Source: CAVQBJ01 sp963819075 (lineage in GTDB: Bacteria; Actinomycetota; Thermoleophilia; Solirubrobacterales; Solirubrobacteraceae). Taken from it: a DNA stretch of 64,000 nucleotides. A model generated the notes under the pieces. The model had not been told where the DNA came from, did no database searches, and was given only the letters and a program-made list of their open reading frames with translations. Location: contig CAWFUP010000005.1 of NCBI GenBank assembly GCA_963819075.1, positions 186,001 through 250,000 of the forward strand, given 5' to 3'. Positions 9,681 through 18,728 of this stretch are shown here, piece after piece; within the stretch, counting starts at the first letter, position 1; every line of letters begins with the position of its first letter. A program made the position numbers and the translations under genes.

Positions 9681-10178
9681 ATGAACACCATCGCTACTAC
9701 CACGCACCTTCCGCTCGGCGCCCACACGCGTGGTGAGATCGGGCGCGAACTGCAGGCGACGCTCACGGAGCTCATCGACCTGCAGCTGATCGGCAAGCAG
9801 CTGCACTGGACCGTGACGGGGCCGCTGTTCCGCCCCCTGCACCTCTACCTCGATGAGCTTGTCGACGAGTGGCGCGACCTGTCCGACACGGTCGCTGAGC
9901 GTGCGGTGGCGATCGGGCACTTCCCAGATGGTCAGGCCGACGAAATCGCGCGCGCGGACGAGCTCGGGAGGCTCGACGCCGGCCCGATCGAGGGCCATTC
10001 CGTTATCGGAGAGCTCACCCGCCGCGTCGCGACGATTGCCGAACGGGTTCGCGAGCGGATGGACCGTCTCGGCGAGCTCGATGCGGTGTCGCAGGACGTG
10101 CTGATCGAGGTCGTGCGCGCGCTCGAGCAGCAGCTGTGGATGATCCGCGCGCAGTTCGCCTCGGTGAAGGCGGGCTGA
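9681..10178 (+). CDS. dps: Dps-family ferritin-like protein
   Basis: A 165-residue four-helix protein of the Dps family. The inter-subunit ferroxidase residues are visible in KQLHWTVTGPLF, HLYLDELVDEW and SDTVAER, in the usual order His, His, Asp, Glu. Dps forms dodecamers that oxidise and store iron with hydrogen peroxide and protect DNA. The start is set by an excellent AGGAGG site 5-6 bp before ATG 9681. Its stop overlaps the next start (TGATG), so the sulfite-oxidase-like gene is translationally coupled. Confidence 0.9.
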   Translation: MNTIATTTHLPLGAHTRGEIGRELQATLTELIDLQLIGKQLHWTVTGPLFRPLHLYLDELVDEWRDLSDTVAERAVAIGHFPDGQADEIARADELGRLDAGPIEGHSVIGELTRRVATIAERVRERMDRLGELDAVSQDVLIEVVRALEQQLWMIRAQFASVKAG

Positions 10179-10780
10179 TGGCGCCGGTCACCCGGGGCTT
10201 CCTTGGCCGACGAGCCCCGGTGGATCCCACTCGCGTGCCGCCCGGGCAGTACGTAACGGGCGACTTCCCGGTGCTCTCGGCCGGCCCTACGCCGCACACC
10301 CCGCTGGACAGCTGGACGTTCGCCGTCCGCGGCGCCGTCGGTGCGTCCCGTTCGTGGAGTTGGGGGGAATTCCGGGACCTCCCGAGCGAGACGGTCACGC
10401 GAGACATCCACTGCGTCACGAAATGGTCCAAGCTCGACACCGAGTGGACCGGCGTGTCGATCGACACGCTGCTCGACGGCGTCGAGGTCCAGGGAGGCTA
10501 TGTCACCGCCTTCTGCGACGGCGGCTACACGACCAACCTGCCGCTCGAGGACGTCACCGCAGGCAAGGCGTGGGTCGCCTACGAGTATGACGGCCGCGAG
10601 CTCGCGCCCGAGCACGGTGGGCCGGCGCGGCTGCTGGTCCCGCACCTCTACTTCTGGAAGAGCGCCAAGTGGGTGCGGGGCTTGCAGGTCACCGAGGCCG
10701 ACGCCCCGGGCTTCTGGGAGCGATACGGGTACCACGACCGCGGAGATCCGTGGAAAGAGCAGCGCTACCAGGGCGACTGA
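10178..10780 (+). CDS. Sulfite-oxidase-like molybdopterin oxidoreductase
   Basis: A 200-residue protein of the Oxidored_molyb (SUOX/MsrP-like) fold without signal peptide. The conserved Cys that ligates molybdenum is Cys79 in DIHCVTKW; GVSIDTLL, FCDGGYTTNLPLE and GGPARLLVPHLYFWKSAKW are typical of the family. It is the short cytoplasmic form that in Actinobacteria usually sits beside a ferredoxin-reductase-like flavoprotein, as here. The physiological substrate is not known. ATG 10178 overlaps the dps stop by one base. Confidence 0.88.
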   Translation: MAPVTRGFLGRRAPVDPTRVPPGQYVTGDFPVLSAGPTPHTPLDSWTFAVRGAVGASRSWSWGEFRDLPSETVTRDIHCVTKWSKLDTEWTGVSIDTLLDGVEVQGGYVTAFCDGGYTTNLPLEDVTAGKAWVAYEYDGRELAPEHGGPARLLVPHLYFWKSAKWVRGLQVTEADAPGFWERYGYHDRGDPWKEQRYQGD

Positions 10781-11493
10781 ACTGGCAGCTTGCGACGGTC
10801 GTCGACACCCGGACGGAGACCGATCGGGTGCGGAGCATCGAGCTCGACTGCCCGAACTGGCCCGGTGGGCGCGCCGGCCAGCATGTCGACGTACGTCTCA
10901 CGGCTGAGGACGGCTACCAGGCCCAGCGCAGCTACTCGATCGCCTCGGCCCCCGAGGACGAGCACCTCATGCTCACGGTCGAGCGTCTCGACGACGGCGA
11001 GGTCTCGCCATATCTCGTAGACGTGCTGCGTCTCGGCGACGACCTCGAGCTGCGCGGCCCGATCGGCGGGTACTTCGTGTGGGAGGACGCGCTCGGCGGG
11101 CCGCTGCAGCTCCTGGCCGGCGGCTCGGGAGTGGTCCCGCTGCGCGCGATGCTGCGCCATCGCTTCGCCCGCGCGAGTCGAGCGCCGGCCCGGCTGCTGT
11201 ACTCCGCGCGCTCGCTCGAAGAGGTCGTCTACCGCGACGAGCTCGACGCTGCAGGAGCGTCCGAGGGAGTCGAGGTCCGCCTGACGCTGACTCGCCGCTG
11301 GCCGGCAGACTGGGTCGGCCACCGCGGACGTGTCGACGGCGAGCTGCTCGAGCGCGTCGCCTTTGCCCCGGAGGAACGGCCGCTTGTGTACATCTGCGGA
11401 CCGAATGGCTTCGTCGAGGCGGCGGCGAGCGCGATGGTCGAACTCGGCCACGGGCCGGAGCGAATCCGCACCGAGCGGTTCGGGCCGAGCTGA
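10777..11493 (+). CDS. FAD-binding ferredoxin-NADP reductase-like oxidoreductase
   Basis: The FAD motif RSYSIASAP and the NAD(P)-binding motif YICGPNGFVE are clear, with GGSGVVPLRAML between them. There is no 2Fe-2S domain. It most likely feeds electrons to the molybdoenzyme encoded directly upstream. The start is odd: homology begins at the WQLATV segment immediately after the upstream stop, and the only codon that fits is CTG 10777 in a CTGA overlap. The nearest standard in-frame start, ATG 10669, would add 36 residues read out of frame from the upstream gene. CTG initiation is an inference. Confidence 0.82.
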   Translation: MNWQLATVVDTRTETDRVRSIELDCPNWPGGRAGQHVDVRLTAEDGYQAQRSYSIASAPEDEHLMLTVERLDDGEVSPYLVDVLRLGDDLELRGPIGGYFVWEDALGGPLQLLAGGSGVVPLRAMLRHRFARASRAPARLLYSARSLEEVVYRDELDAAGASEGVEVRLTLTRRWPADWVGHRGRVDGELLERVAFAPEERPLVYICGPNGFVEAAASAMVELGHGPERIRTERFGPS

Positions 11494-11563
11494 CGCCGCG
11501 CGCCGACGCGTCCGCGGAGGCCGGGCCGGCGGTCGAACGGCGATCCCAAGGCGCGAACCTTCG

Positions 11564-12820
11564 TCACGCCGGCGGTAGCACCTCACGGCGACGCGTCACG
11601 CGACGTGCCGGCGCGGAGGACTTCAGGCGCAGGAACGGACGCTCCACGAGGTAGTAGCTGAGCGTCGCGGCGATCACCGTCGCCCCGAGTCCGGCGGCCG
11701 CGAGGAGCACGAGACCGGGAACGGTCCGGCCGGCGTTCATGCCCCACGAGTGCAGCAGTTCCAACAGTCGTAGCTGCCAGAGGAAGAGCCCGTAGGAGAT
11801 GAGCCCGAGCCACACGAGCTGGCGGCGCCGAAGCGCTCCGGTAACCCAGGATCGGCGATCGGCGAGGAACACGGCGGGCGCCAGGATGCAGACGGCGACG
11901 ATGCCGTAGACGAAATGCTCGAGCGGCGCGTAGGGATACTTCGTCTCGAACGCGATGCAGGCCAGCCACACGCTCCCCGCCAGCGCCCACCACGCGGTTC
12001 CGTTGCCGAGGCGCAGCCTGCGCAGGATGGGCAGCTGATCGGCGATGCGGCCCGGCCCGACCACGCTCACGAGCGCTAAGGCCATCCCGAGCGCGAACCA
12101 GTCGATGCAGAGCGGCAGCGTCCTCGTGAGGTAAAGAAGGGCGTCCGTATGCCCACCGCTGGCGATGTAGATCTGCAGTCCGGTGGCGCTGGCGAACAGG
12201 CCGAAGAGCGCGAGCAGCTCGCGGCGAACGGACTGGCCTCGGGACATGCGTCGCGTCCAGCGCACGATCGCGAGCGCGTAGAGTGGCAGCAGCAGATAGA
12301 AGCTCGCCTCAACGCAGAGGCTCCAGGACACTGCGAGTCCACCGTTGAACGTCGCGCGCGAGAGGTTGTGGACGAGCAGGTAGTACGGCCAGCTGCCACT
12401 CACCGAGAGCCCGAGGCCTGGGTAGATGGCCAGTACGGTCAAGGCAAGCCAGTAGCCGGGCACGATGCGCAGCACGCGCCGCCGGTAGAACGAGCGTGTC
12501 GACACTGGCGGGCCGACCCCCAGGCGCGCGGCAATGCACGGTCGGTAGAGCAGGAAGCCCGAGATGACGAAGAAGATCGGCACGCCGACGTTCAGGTGGT
12601 ACAGGAGCTGATACCCGAAGCCGGGCTGGACGACGTACACGCCGCCGTGCTGCAGTGAGCTGACGAGCTCGGCGTGGTACAGCAGGATGCTGAGCGCCGC
12701 GATCGCCCGCAGTCCGTCGACGTGGGGAAACCGTGGGTTGCCTGGCGGCGGCGCGACGGCCTCGGGGACGGGGACGAGGTCTCCCTCGACTCGCCCTGGC
12801 GAACTGATAGTGGTCGACAA
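11564..12820 (-). CDS. Acyltransferase family 3 (OafA/YrhL-like)
   Basis: A 418-residue protein with about ten membrane helices. Family landmarks are HVDGLRAIAALSILLYH near the N-terminus, FFVISGFLLYRP, RRRVLRIVPGYWLAL and WSLCVEASFYLLLP. Members acetylate or acylate cell-surface sugars, lipids or small molecules. The C-terminal SGNH domain seen in longer members is absent. It is transcribed towards the FAD reductase and has no operon partner; the 455 bp upstream is free of genes. Confidence 0.88.
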   Translation of the reverse strand: MSTTISSPGRVEGDLVPVPEAVAPPPGNPRFPHVDGLRAIAALSILLYHAELVSSLQHGGVYVVQPGFGYQLLYHLNVGVPIFFVISGFLLYRPCIAARLGVGPPVSTRSFYRRRVLRIVPGYWLALTVLAIYPGLGLSVSGSWPYYLLVHNLSRATFNGGLAVSWSLCVEASFYLLLPLYALAIVRWTRRMSRGQSVRRELLALFGLFASATGLQIYIASGGHTDALLYLTRTLPLCIDWFALGMALALVSVVGPGRIADQLPILRRLRLGNGTAWWALAGSVWLACIAFETKYPYAPLEHFVYGIVAVCILAPAVFLADRRSWVTGALRRRQLVWLGLISYGLFLWQLRLLELLHSWGMNAGRTVPGLVLLAAAGLGATVIAATLSYYLVERPFLRLKSSAPARRVTRRREVLPPA

Positions 12821-13275
12821 CGGGTGATGCCTTTCGGGTACACGATCGTCCGGAGCGTCTCGTCGAGGTCCATACGAGCTTCCGCGTGAACTCGCATTTA
12901 TACCGCGCCGTTGTCCGTTCGGGACGCGGCTCCACCGACTGGCAGAGGATCAGGGCGAGGCGGGCGTCGTCGTCGCTCTGGGCGGCGCGAGCAATCGGCA
13001 CATCCTGAGGGATGGCGTCCCCGGCGGGATAACCGTCCGCGCCGCCGTGCTGGGCGAGGTCTGCGGTGGCCAGAATCACGGCGATCAGCATCGGGGCGCC
13101 ATGACTGCGATCACGCTGGCCTGCGCTCCGCGCGGAACCGCTGACTCCATCCGGTCGCGGCCTTTAGGCCGCCGTGGAGGGTGCCGATACGACCGCGTGA
13201 GCCCGCGAGAACGCAACTGTCGCGTGCGCCGAGCACGGTGATGGAACCGCCGCCTCGCGCTCAGAGGAGCCGACC
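12821..13275. other. Intergenic region between divergent genes
   Basis: This 455-bp stretch lies between the acyltransferase (leftward) and a membrane protein gene (rightward). Short open frames in it have the residue bias of antisense GC-rich DNA and no recognisable motif. It must contain the two divergent promoters, but no convincing -35/-10 pair or operator was found. Confidence 0.5.
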
Positions 13276-14949
13276 TTGTCAACGATGACGAGCAGGCAAG
13301 CTGCCGATGCCGCCGTCGTTGGGCGCTCGCCGTGGGCGCGCCGCGCCAGGCGGTGTGCCTCGCTGGCCGGGACCGATCGCTCGGCGAAGGAGGCGGCGAT
13401 CTTCACGGGCGCCTTCGCATTGCTCGGCCTCGTCGTCTTCGCCGCGTACGTGCACGCGGGCGGGTTCGCCTATGACGATTGGGGCAACTACTCGATCATC
13501 CGCTACGGGCCCCACACCGGCCTGCTTGGCGGCATAGAGAACTTCTCCGTGTCGGTGGGGTACCGGCCCGGAAGCGCCGTGTACGTGCCGGTGATCGACG
13601 ACCTACTCGGTCTCCACGCCCAACTGCACGCCGCCTGGAACCTGACGCTCGCCGTCGCGCTGTCGGGATGCGTATTCCACGTTCTGCGGCTGCTCGACTT
13701 CGAGCGACGCGACGCGGCCGTCGCCGCGGCGCTGTTGTTGCTGTGGCCGTTCTCCGATGTCACCCGGCTGTACGTCGACGCGGGCCTCGTCGACTGGACG
13801 ATCCTGCTGTTCGTCGTTGGGCTCATCTTCGCCCTCCACGGCCTCGCGGCCACCGGCAGACGGGCCGTCGCGCTTCACGCGGCTGCCGTCGTGCTCTATG
13901 TGCTTGCGGTGCTGACGTACGAGATGCTTCTCGGGCCGATCCTGCTCGTTGGGCTGGTGTACCGGCTGCGCACCTCCTGGCGACCCGCGTGTCAGCGGTG
14001 GGCGGTCGATGTCATCGCCGCGGCGCTCGCCGTTCTCCGGTTCAACTTCCGCGGCAACCACCACCCGCTCCAATCCTTCACGGCGTCGCTCGAGCACGTC
14101 AGGCTCATCTGGACGCAGGGGCTTGTGCTGCTCGGTCGTTCCGTGTTCGCCCGATCGAACCCGAGCGCAACCGCGGTGCTCGCGGTTGTGATCGCTCTGG
14201 TCATCACCGCGCTCGCGGTGCAACGCCGGCTGCCTCCGGCCTCGGCCGAGCGCTCGGAGATTCGCCGCTGGCTGGCCGTCGCCGGCGGCGGTGTACTCGC
14301 CGTAGCGTCCGGGTACCTGGTGTTCGTCCCGGCCGAGTCCTATTACTCGCCCGGCGCACTCGGGGTCGGCAACCGCACGAACGGCTTTGCCGCGGTTGGC
14401 TACGTCATCATCGTCTGCGCCGCGATCAACCTGGTAGCGATTCTGCTGTCGCGCCTCCTGCCGGTGCGGCGCCGGTTCGTGTGGCCGCTTGCGCTCGCCG
14501 CATCGGTTCTCGTAGCCGTCGGATACGTCCGTCAACTCGACCACGATGCCGCGAATTGGGACGCTGCCTTCCGGACCTCGTCGAGCATCCTCGACGAGGT
14601 CCATCGCCTCCTGCCGCGCCCGCCAGACGGCTCCACGATCTACATCTACGATCACCCGGTCTACTGGGCGCCGGGCATTCCGGTATTCGCGGGATCCTGG
14701 GACTTCAACGGAGCCGTCAAGGCGTCCTACCGCAATGGCACGCTCAGCGGCCAGCCCGGCATCACCGGCAGCCACGTCATGTGCACGCCGACACAGATCG
14801 TCGTCGGAGGGGCCTCTCCCACGGACTATGGCAAGTCGTTCGCGGTTGACGTCAAGCGGCAGTCGATGCTCGCTGTGACCGACGCCGGCGCGTGCTCGGC
14901 GCTTCAGCGCGAGTACCGCACCGGACCGGCTCAGGTCACAAGCGGCTAG
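13276..14949 (+). CDS. Polytopic membrane protein, GT-C-like, unknown function
   Basis: A 557-residue protein with about ten predicted helices and a large C-terminal extracytoplasmic segment. The first loop contains FAYDDWGNYSIIRY, whose paired Asp residues after helix 1 resemble the acidic motif of GT-C glycosyltransferases; the rest is not recognisably any named family. The TTG at 13276 is supported by AGAGGAG about 6 bp upstream; ATG 13285 is an alternative start. It stands alone before the AbiE operon. A role in surface glycan assembly is only a guess. Confidence 0.7.
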   Translation: MSTMTSRQAADAAVVGRSPWARRARRCASLAGTDRSAKEAAIFTGAFALLGLVVFAAYVHAGGFAYDDWGNYSIIRYGPHTGLLGGIENFSVSVGYRPGSAVYVPVIDDLLGLHAQLHAAWNLTLAVALSGCVFHVLRLLDFERRDAAVAAALLLLWPFSDVTRLYVDAGLVDWTILLFVVGLIFALHGLAATGRRAVALHAAAVVLYVLAVLTYEMLLGPILLVGLVYRLRTSWRPACQRWAVDVIAAALAVLRFNFRGNHHPLQSFTASLEHVRLIWTQGLVLLGRSVFARSNPSATAVLAVVIALVITALAVQRRLPPASAERSEIRRWLAVAGGGVLAVASGYLVFVPAESYYSPGALGVGNRTNGFAAVGYVIIVCAAINLVAILLSRLLPVRRRFVWPLALAASVLVAVGYVRQLDHDAANWDAAFRTSSSILDEVHRLLPRPPDGSTIYIYDHPVYWAPGIPVFAGSWDFNGAVKASYRNGTLSGQPGITGSHVMCTPTQIVVGGASPTDYGKSFAVDVKRQSMLAVTDAGACSALQREYRTGPAQVTSG

Positions 14950-15039
14950 CCGAGTCGGGCCGGCACGGCGACTCCAAAAGCCATCAGAAACGACGGTAGT
15001 CGCAGCATAATCCAGGATCACCTGCTGCAAAACCCATCA

Positions 15040-15054
15040 TATACGAGGTATAAT
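15040..15054 (+). promoter_or_regulatory. Palindromic operator overlapping a consensus -10 box
   Basis: A perfect 5-bp-arm palindrome, TATAC-GAG-GTATA (15040-15052), overlaps a consensus TATAAT hexamer at 15049-15054. Transcription would start near 15061, only about 3 nt before the ATG at 15064, so the AbiE mRNA is likely to be leaderless. The -35 region (15026-15031) is poor. AbiEi antitoxins in other systems repress their own promoter through inverted repeats, and this site is well placed for that. The palindrome and hexamer are seen; the function is inferred. Confidence 0.6.
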
Positions 15055-15063
15055 GCAGACGAC

Positions 15064-15816
15064 ATGCCTCGCCTGTCCACCGTATCTCGTCTCGCGGAGA
15101 TCGCCGAGGATCAGTGGGGCCTCATTACCAGGCAGCAAGCGCAGAGCGCCGGAATCTCTCAGGCCACGTTTGAGCGACTCTCGGCCGAAGGGTCCGTTCT
15201 AGAGCGAGTCGACCATGGCGTGTATCGCCTCACCGGCGCGCCCGTCCCGGACCATATGACTCTTCGAGCGGCCTGGCTTCGGCTCGCTCCGATGGTGCCG
15301 CGCTGGAAGCGCACACTCAACCAGGGCGTCGTCTCCCACCGCTCGGCTGCTTCGCTGTACGGGGTCGGCCATCTTGCCGCGGATCGCCATGAGTTCACGG
15401 TGCCGACTCGGCGCCAGTCGCGGCGCGAAGAGGTCCGCTTTCATGTTCGCCCCCACGGACCGGGCCAGTGGATCCAGCACAGCGGATTGCCGGTCACCCG
15501 TCCCTCCCGCATAGCCTCCGATCTTCTCCGCGATAACGAGGATCCCGAAGCCGTGGCCCAGATCGTCGCCGACTCGATCCGTGAGGTCTACGACTACCCC
15601 GGGACGTTCGCCGAGGCGCTCGTCCCGCATGCCGGTCGCTTTGGGCTCAGGCGCGACGACGGTCTTGCGCTACTTGGTCGGCTCCTCGAACTGGTCGGCG
15701 ATCGCGAGACCGAACGCTGGATGCAAGAGGCCCGACAAAGCTTCGACCGGCATCATGCCGCCGTCGACGCGGACGACTGGTCGAGTGCGCCGGCAGTCAC
15801 CTTCGGATCCGGATGA
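15064..15816 (+). CDS. AbiEi-type antitoxin (type IV toxin-antitoxin)
   Basis: A 250-residue protein. The N-terminal third is a winged-helix domain of the AbiEi_4 type: EDQWGLITRQQAQSAGIS followed by FERLSAEGSVLERV and HGVYRL. The central part contains SHRSAASLYGVGHL and a strand-rich region with TVPTRR, typical of the C-terminal antitoxin domain. It neutralises the AbiEii nucleotidyltransferase without direct complex formation and represses the operon. Its stop overlaps the toxin start by ATGA. The ATG is nearly at the predicted transcription start. Confidence 0.85.
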   Translation: MPRLSTVSRLAEIAEDQWGLITRQQAQSAGISQATFERLSAEGSVLERVDHGVYRLTGAPVPDHMTLRAAWLRLAPMVPRWKRTLNQGVVSHRSAASLYGVGHLAADRHEFTVPTRRQSRREEVRFHVRPHGPGQWIQHSGLPVTRPSRIASDLLRDNEDPEAVAQIVADSIREVYDYPGTFAEALVPHAGRFGLRRDDGLALLGRLLELVGDRETERWMQEARQSFDRHHAAVDADDWSSAPAVTFGSG

Positions 15817-16709
15817 GTAGGTCCCCGGCGTATCAGTCGCCGGTTGCGTTCCGCAGGGCGCTCACCGAGCGGCTCAAGCAGACGGCCAAGTCAAGTCGCT
15901 GGAGCGTTCCGCAGCTCCAGCGTCACTTCGCCTACGACAGGCTCCTCGAACGCCTGTACTTGACCGACCACGGATGGATCGTCAAGGGCGCCACGGCGCT
16001 CCTCGCCCGCGACATTGGCGTGCGCGGAAGCCTCGACATCGATGTCTACCGAGAAGCCGACGGCGAGGTCGCCGAAGCCGACCTTCGCGCCGCCGCGACC
16101 CGCGACATCGGCGATTGGTTCCGGTTCGATCTGGGTGCGGCGCGCATCATGGACGACGCTACGAAGGGGACTCGCATTCCCGTCACTGCCTACGTCGGCG
16201 CAACGCAGTGGGCTGCCTTCCACATTGACCTCGTCGGCTCCGACCTGTGCATGACCGGCACCCCCGACGACGTCCCAGCGGTGACACGCATCGTCATGCC
16301 TGGGGTCGAGCAGCACGGTTACCGTGCCTATCCACTCGTGGATCATGTCGCCGACAAGGTCGCGGCCACATTCCAGCTCTACGGGCGGGCGCGGAGTCCG
16401 TCGACTCGCTACCGGGACCTGGTCGATCTCGTCGCAATCGCGACGTCAGCCTCGGTGCCGGCGGCGGAGCAGATTGCGGCTCTCCAGTCTGAGGCCGCCC
16501 GACGTGGAATCTCCTTGCCTGCCCGATTCGACGTCCCGGACCGGCGGCTCTGGGAGAGGGGCTACGCGACGGAGGCGCGCAAGTCCTTGCTACCGACCGC
16601 TCACACCCTCGGGGAGGCCCTCGCCGTCGTTCGGCCGTTCGCAGATCCAGTGCTTGACGGGACTGCTCGTGGAATCTGGGATCCGAACGTCCGGGGCTGG
16701 TCGTCGTAG
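15813..16709 (+). CDS. AbiEii-family nucleotidyltransferase toxin
   Basis: A 298-residue protein of the AbiEii (DUF1814) nucleotidyltransferase family. Motif I is KGATALLAR and the metal-binding acidic pair is LDIDVY; downstream landmarks are DHVADKVAATF and TRYRDLVDLVAIA, the conserved Lys/Asp motifs of the family. Characterised relatives (AbiEii, MenT) modify RNA and stop translation, giving phage defence or growth control. All key motifs are present. It is coupled to the antitoxin gene by a 4-bp overlap. Confidence 0.85.
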   Translation: MSRSPAYQSPVAFRRALTERLKQTAKSSRWSVPQLQRHFAYDRLLERLYLTDHGWIVKGATALLARDIGVRGSLDIDVYREADGEVAEADLRAAATRDIGDWFRFDLGAARIMDDATKGTRIPVTAYVGATQWAAFHIDLVGSDLCMTGTPDDVPAVTRIVMPGVEQHGYRAYPLVDHVADKVAATFQLYGRARSPSTRYRDLVDLVAIATSASVPAAEQIAALQSEAARRGISLPARFDVPDRRLWERGYATEARKSLLPTAHTLGEALAVVRPFADPVLDGTARGIWDPNVRGWSS

Positions 16710-16864
16710 ACGCCTGATTGAGAGGTTTCCGCGTGTACTTCTTCTCATGCGCTCTAACGCCGCGCGCGTCCAGCGGCCTCCTGTCGCCGGGCTACAACAT
16801 CGCCTGCCGGGCGATTACGCCAGGCCTCCTGGTTGCCGTGCAGAGGTCGGGAGTTCGAGCCCGC

Positions 16865-18625
16865 TCATCCTCGCACCACGGCGGTCAGCAGCGCACCGCG
16901 GTGGTTGCTCAGCACCCGTCGGGCGGCAGCGTCGAGACGCACCCGCAGCACGCCCCGTGAGCCGGGCACGGCCTGCAGCGACAACCGGGCGTCAGGCACC
17001 AGCAGGGTTCGGACTCCGCGGCGGAGAATGAAGGCCACGCTGACTCGCGTCGAGGCGCCGGACGCACCGACCCGGTACGGCACCGACGCGAGCCCGGCGC
17101 TCACCCGTCCGCGGCCGAAGCTCACGCGACCGGCGCTCGGGTCCGGCGCGGCAAGCGTGCTCCGGGCCGCCCCCGGGTTCGGGGCGGGAGCACTCGCGGG
17201 AGTCATCGCCGGGCTCGCCGGCGCCGGATCGGCCTGGACGGTAACGGCGTCGGTCGCCGTCGCCGTGCCCGTGTCGCTGTCGGTCACGGTGAGGGTGATC
17301 GTGTAGAAGCCCGGCGCGGCGTAGACGTGCGACGGGCTCGCCGACGTCGACGTGGAGCCGTCGCCGAAGCTCCACGAGTACCCGGAGAGCGTGTCCCCCG
17401 GGGCGGGCGCCGAGTCCCCGCCGTCGAAGTCCACGGGCACGTTCGTCCGCGCAACGGCGCCGTCGACGCTGCTGGTCGCATGCGCCGTCGGAGGCACCGC
17501 CGTCACCGTTACGCCGGCCGTGGCGCTCCCGGTCTGGCCGAGGCTGTCGGTCACGCTCACTGTTGCCGAATGCGCTCCGGCCGTGGCGAAGACATGCGTG
17601 ACGCTCGCGCCCGTCGCGGTCGCGCCGTCGTCGAAGTGCCACGCGAACTGCGTCAGCTGGCCGTTGGCGGCCGACTCGCTGGTGCCGGTCGCGGCGAAGG
17701 TGAGCGACTGGCCGGTACTCGCGCTCGAGGCCGCCGTCACCACGGGGTGCACGTGCTCGAGGTCCCCGACGGCTAGCGCCTCGTAGACGGAGCTGTTGAC
17801 GAACGACCACGAGAGCGTCGCGTAGCCGGCGTTTCCCCAGTCGGTCCCCCACTGGTTCTCGATCAGCAGCCCACTCGCGCTGTAGCCGAGCGCCGTGATG
17901 GCGTGATACCCCTCGAGCCGACCCGCGGGGCCGCTGTACAGGCCGCCGGCGGCAGAACCGAGGCTCTCGAAGTTCGCGTACACCGGAATGGCGATGACCA
18001 CCGGCGTGCCCGCGGCCAGTGCGGTCTCGATCGCGTTCTGCGTGACCGTCGCGGATCCGTTCTCACTCAGGGGCAGCGCCGTGTAGGAGGACAGCCTCCA
18101 GCCGGCGGCGTGGGTGGTCTCGGCCGGAGTCGGCAGATCCCAGTAGTCGAGGTTGCCCTGCGTGTAATCGGCCTGAGTGTCAACGCCCTGCGCGATGGCC
18201 AGGTCGAGGTTCGCCGCCGGGTCGCTGCCGACGTCCTGGCCGTCGACAATCTGCGAATAGGTGTACATGGGGGCGAGCGCGCTCCCGGCGATGCCGTCGC
18301 GCCGCATCCACCAGCCGAGCGCGCTGTAGTCCGTGGCCCAGGCCGCGCACGAGCCGACCTGGCCCTGATGGCCCACCGGCTCGGCGTAGGCGACCAGGCT
18401 GACGCTCGCGGGCAGCGAGGCGGCGGTCGGCTGCGCGACCGTCGCGACCGCCGGACTCGGCGCCGACCGCCCGGGAGGCAGCGCGCCCAGGCCGTGCGGA
18501 GGTCCGGCCAGTGCCGCCGTGGCGGTGGCCACCGGTGCGGCGACCGTCAGCGCGCCGACGGCAGCGGCGAGAACGAGCGGAAGCGCCCGGCGTCGCGGCG
18601 CTCGAAGGGAGGGGGTCATTACCAT
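16865..18625 (-). CDS. Secreted papain-like (C1A) cysteine peptidase with two PKD domains
   Basis: A 586-residue secreted protein. After a signal peptide (LPLVLAAAVGALTV) comes a C1A peptidase domain with the nucleophile Cys93 in GQVGSCAAWATD, His241 in EGYHAITALGY and Asn257 in ENQWGTDWGNAGY, so the catalytic triad is intact. Two PKD domains follow (about 290-375 and 378-467), marked by FAWHFDDGA and YSWSFGDGS, then a proline/alanine linker and a C-terminal beta domain. PKD repeats usually bind polysaccharide or protein surfaces. There is no long pro-peptide between the signal and the catalytic domain. It lies downstream of the FHA-HTH regulator gene in the same direction, about 100 bp away. 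Confidence 0.88.
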   Translation of the reverse strand: MVMTPSLRAPRRRALPLVLAAAVGALTVAAPVATATAALAGPPHGLGALPPGRSAPSPAVATVAQPTAASLPASVSLVAYAEPVGHQGQVGSCAAWATDYSALGWWMRRDGIAGSALAPMYTYSQIVDGQDVGSDPAANLDLAIAQGVDTQADYTQGNLDYWDLPTPAETTHAAGWRLSSYTALPLSENGSATVTQNAIETALAAGTPVVIAIPVYANFESLGSAAGGLYSGPAGRLEGYHAITALGYSASGLLIENQWGTDWGNAGYATLSWSFVNSSVYEALAVGDLEHVHPVVTAASSASTGQSLTFAATGTSESAANGQLTQFAWHFDDGATATGASVTHVFATAGAHSATVSVTDSLGQTGSATAGVTVTAVPPTAHATSSVDGAVARTNVPVDFDGGDSAPAPGDTLSGYSWSFGDGSTSTSASPSHVYAAPGFYTITLTVTDSDTGTATATDAVTVQADPAPASPAMTPASAPAPNPGAARSTLAAPDPSAGRVSFGRGRVSAGLASVPYRVGASGASTRVSVAFILRRGVRTLLVPDARLSLQAVPGSRGVLRVRLDAAARRVLSNHRGALLTAVVRG

Positions 18626-18728
18626 CCATCCTTGGATTCGTTTGACTGCTCACGACAGGATGTCGTCCGGCTCCGCGGCGAACGAGATCGCCCCGAAGGG
18701 TGAATGGATGGCCCGTTGCGGCGCGCGG

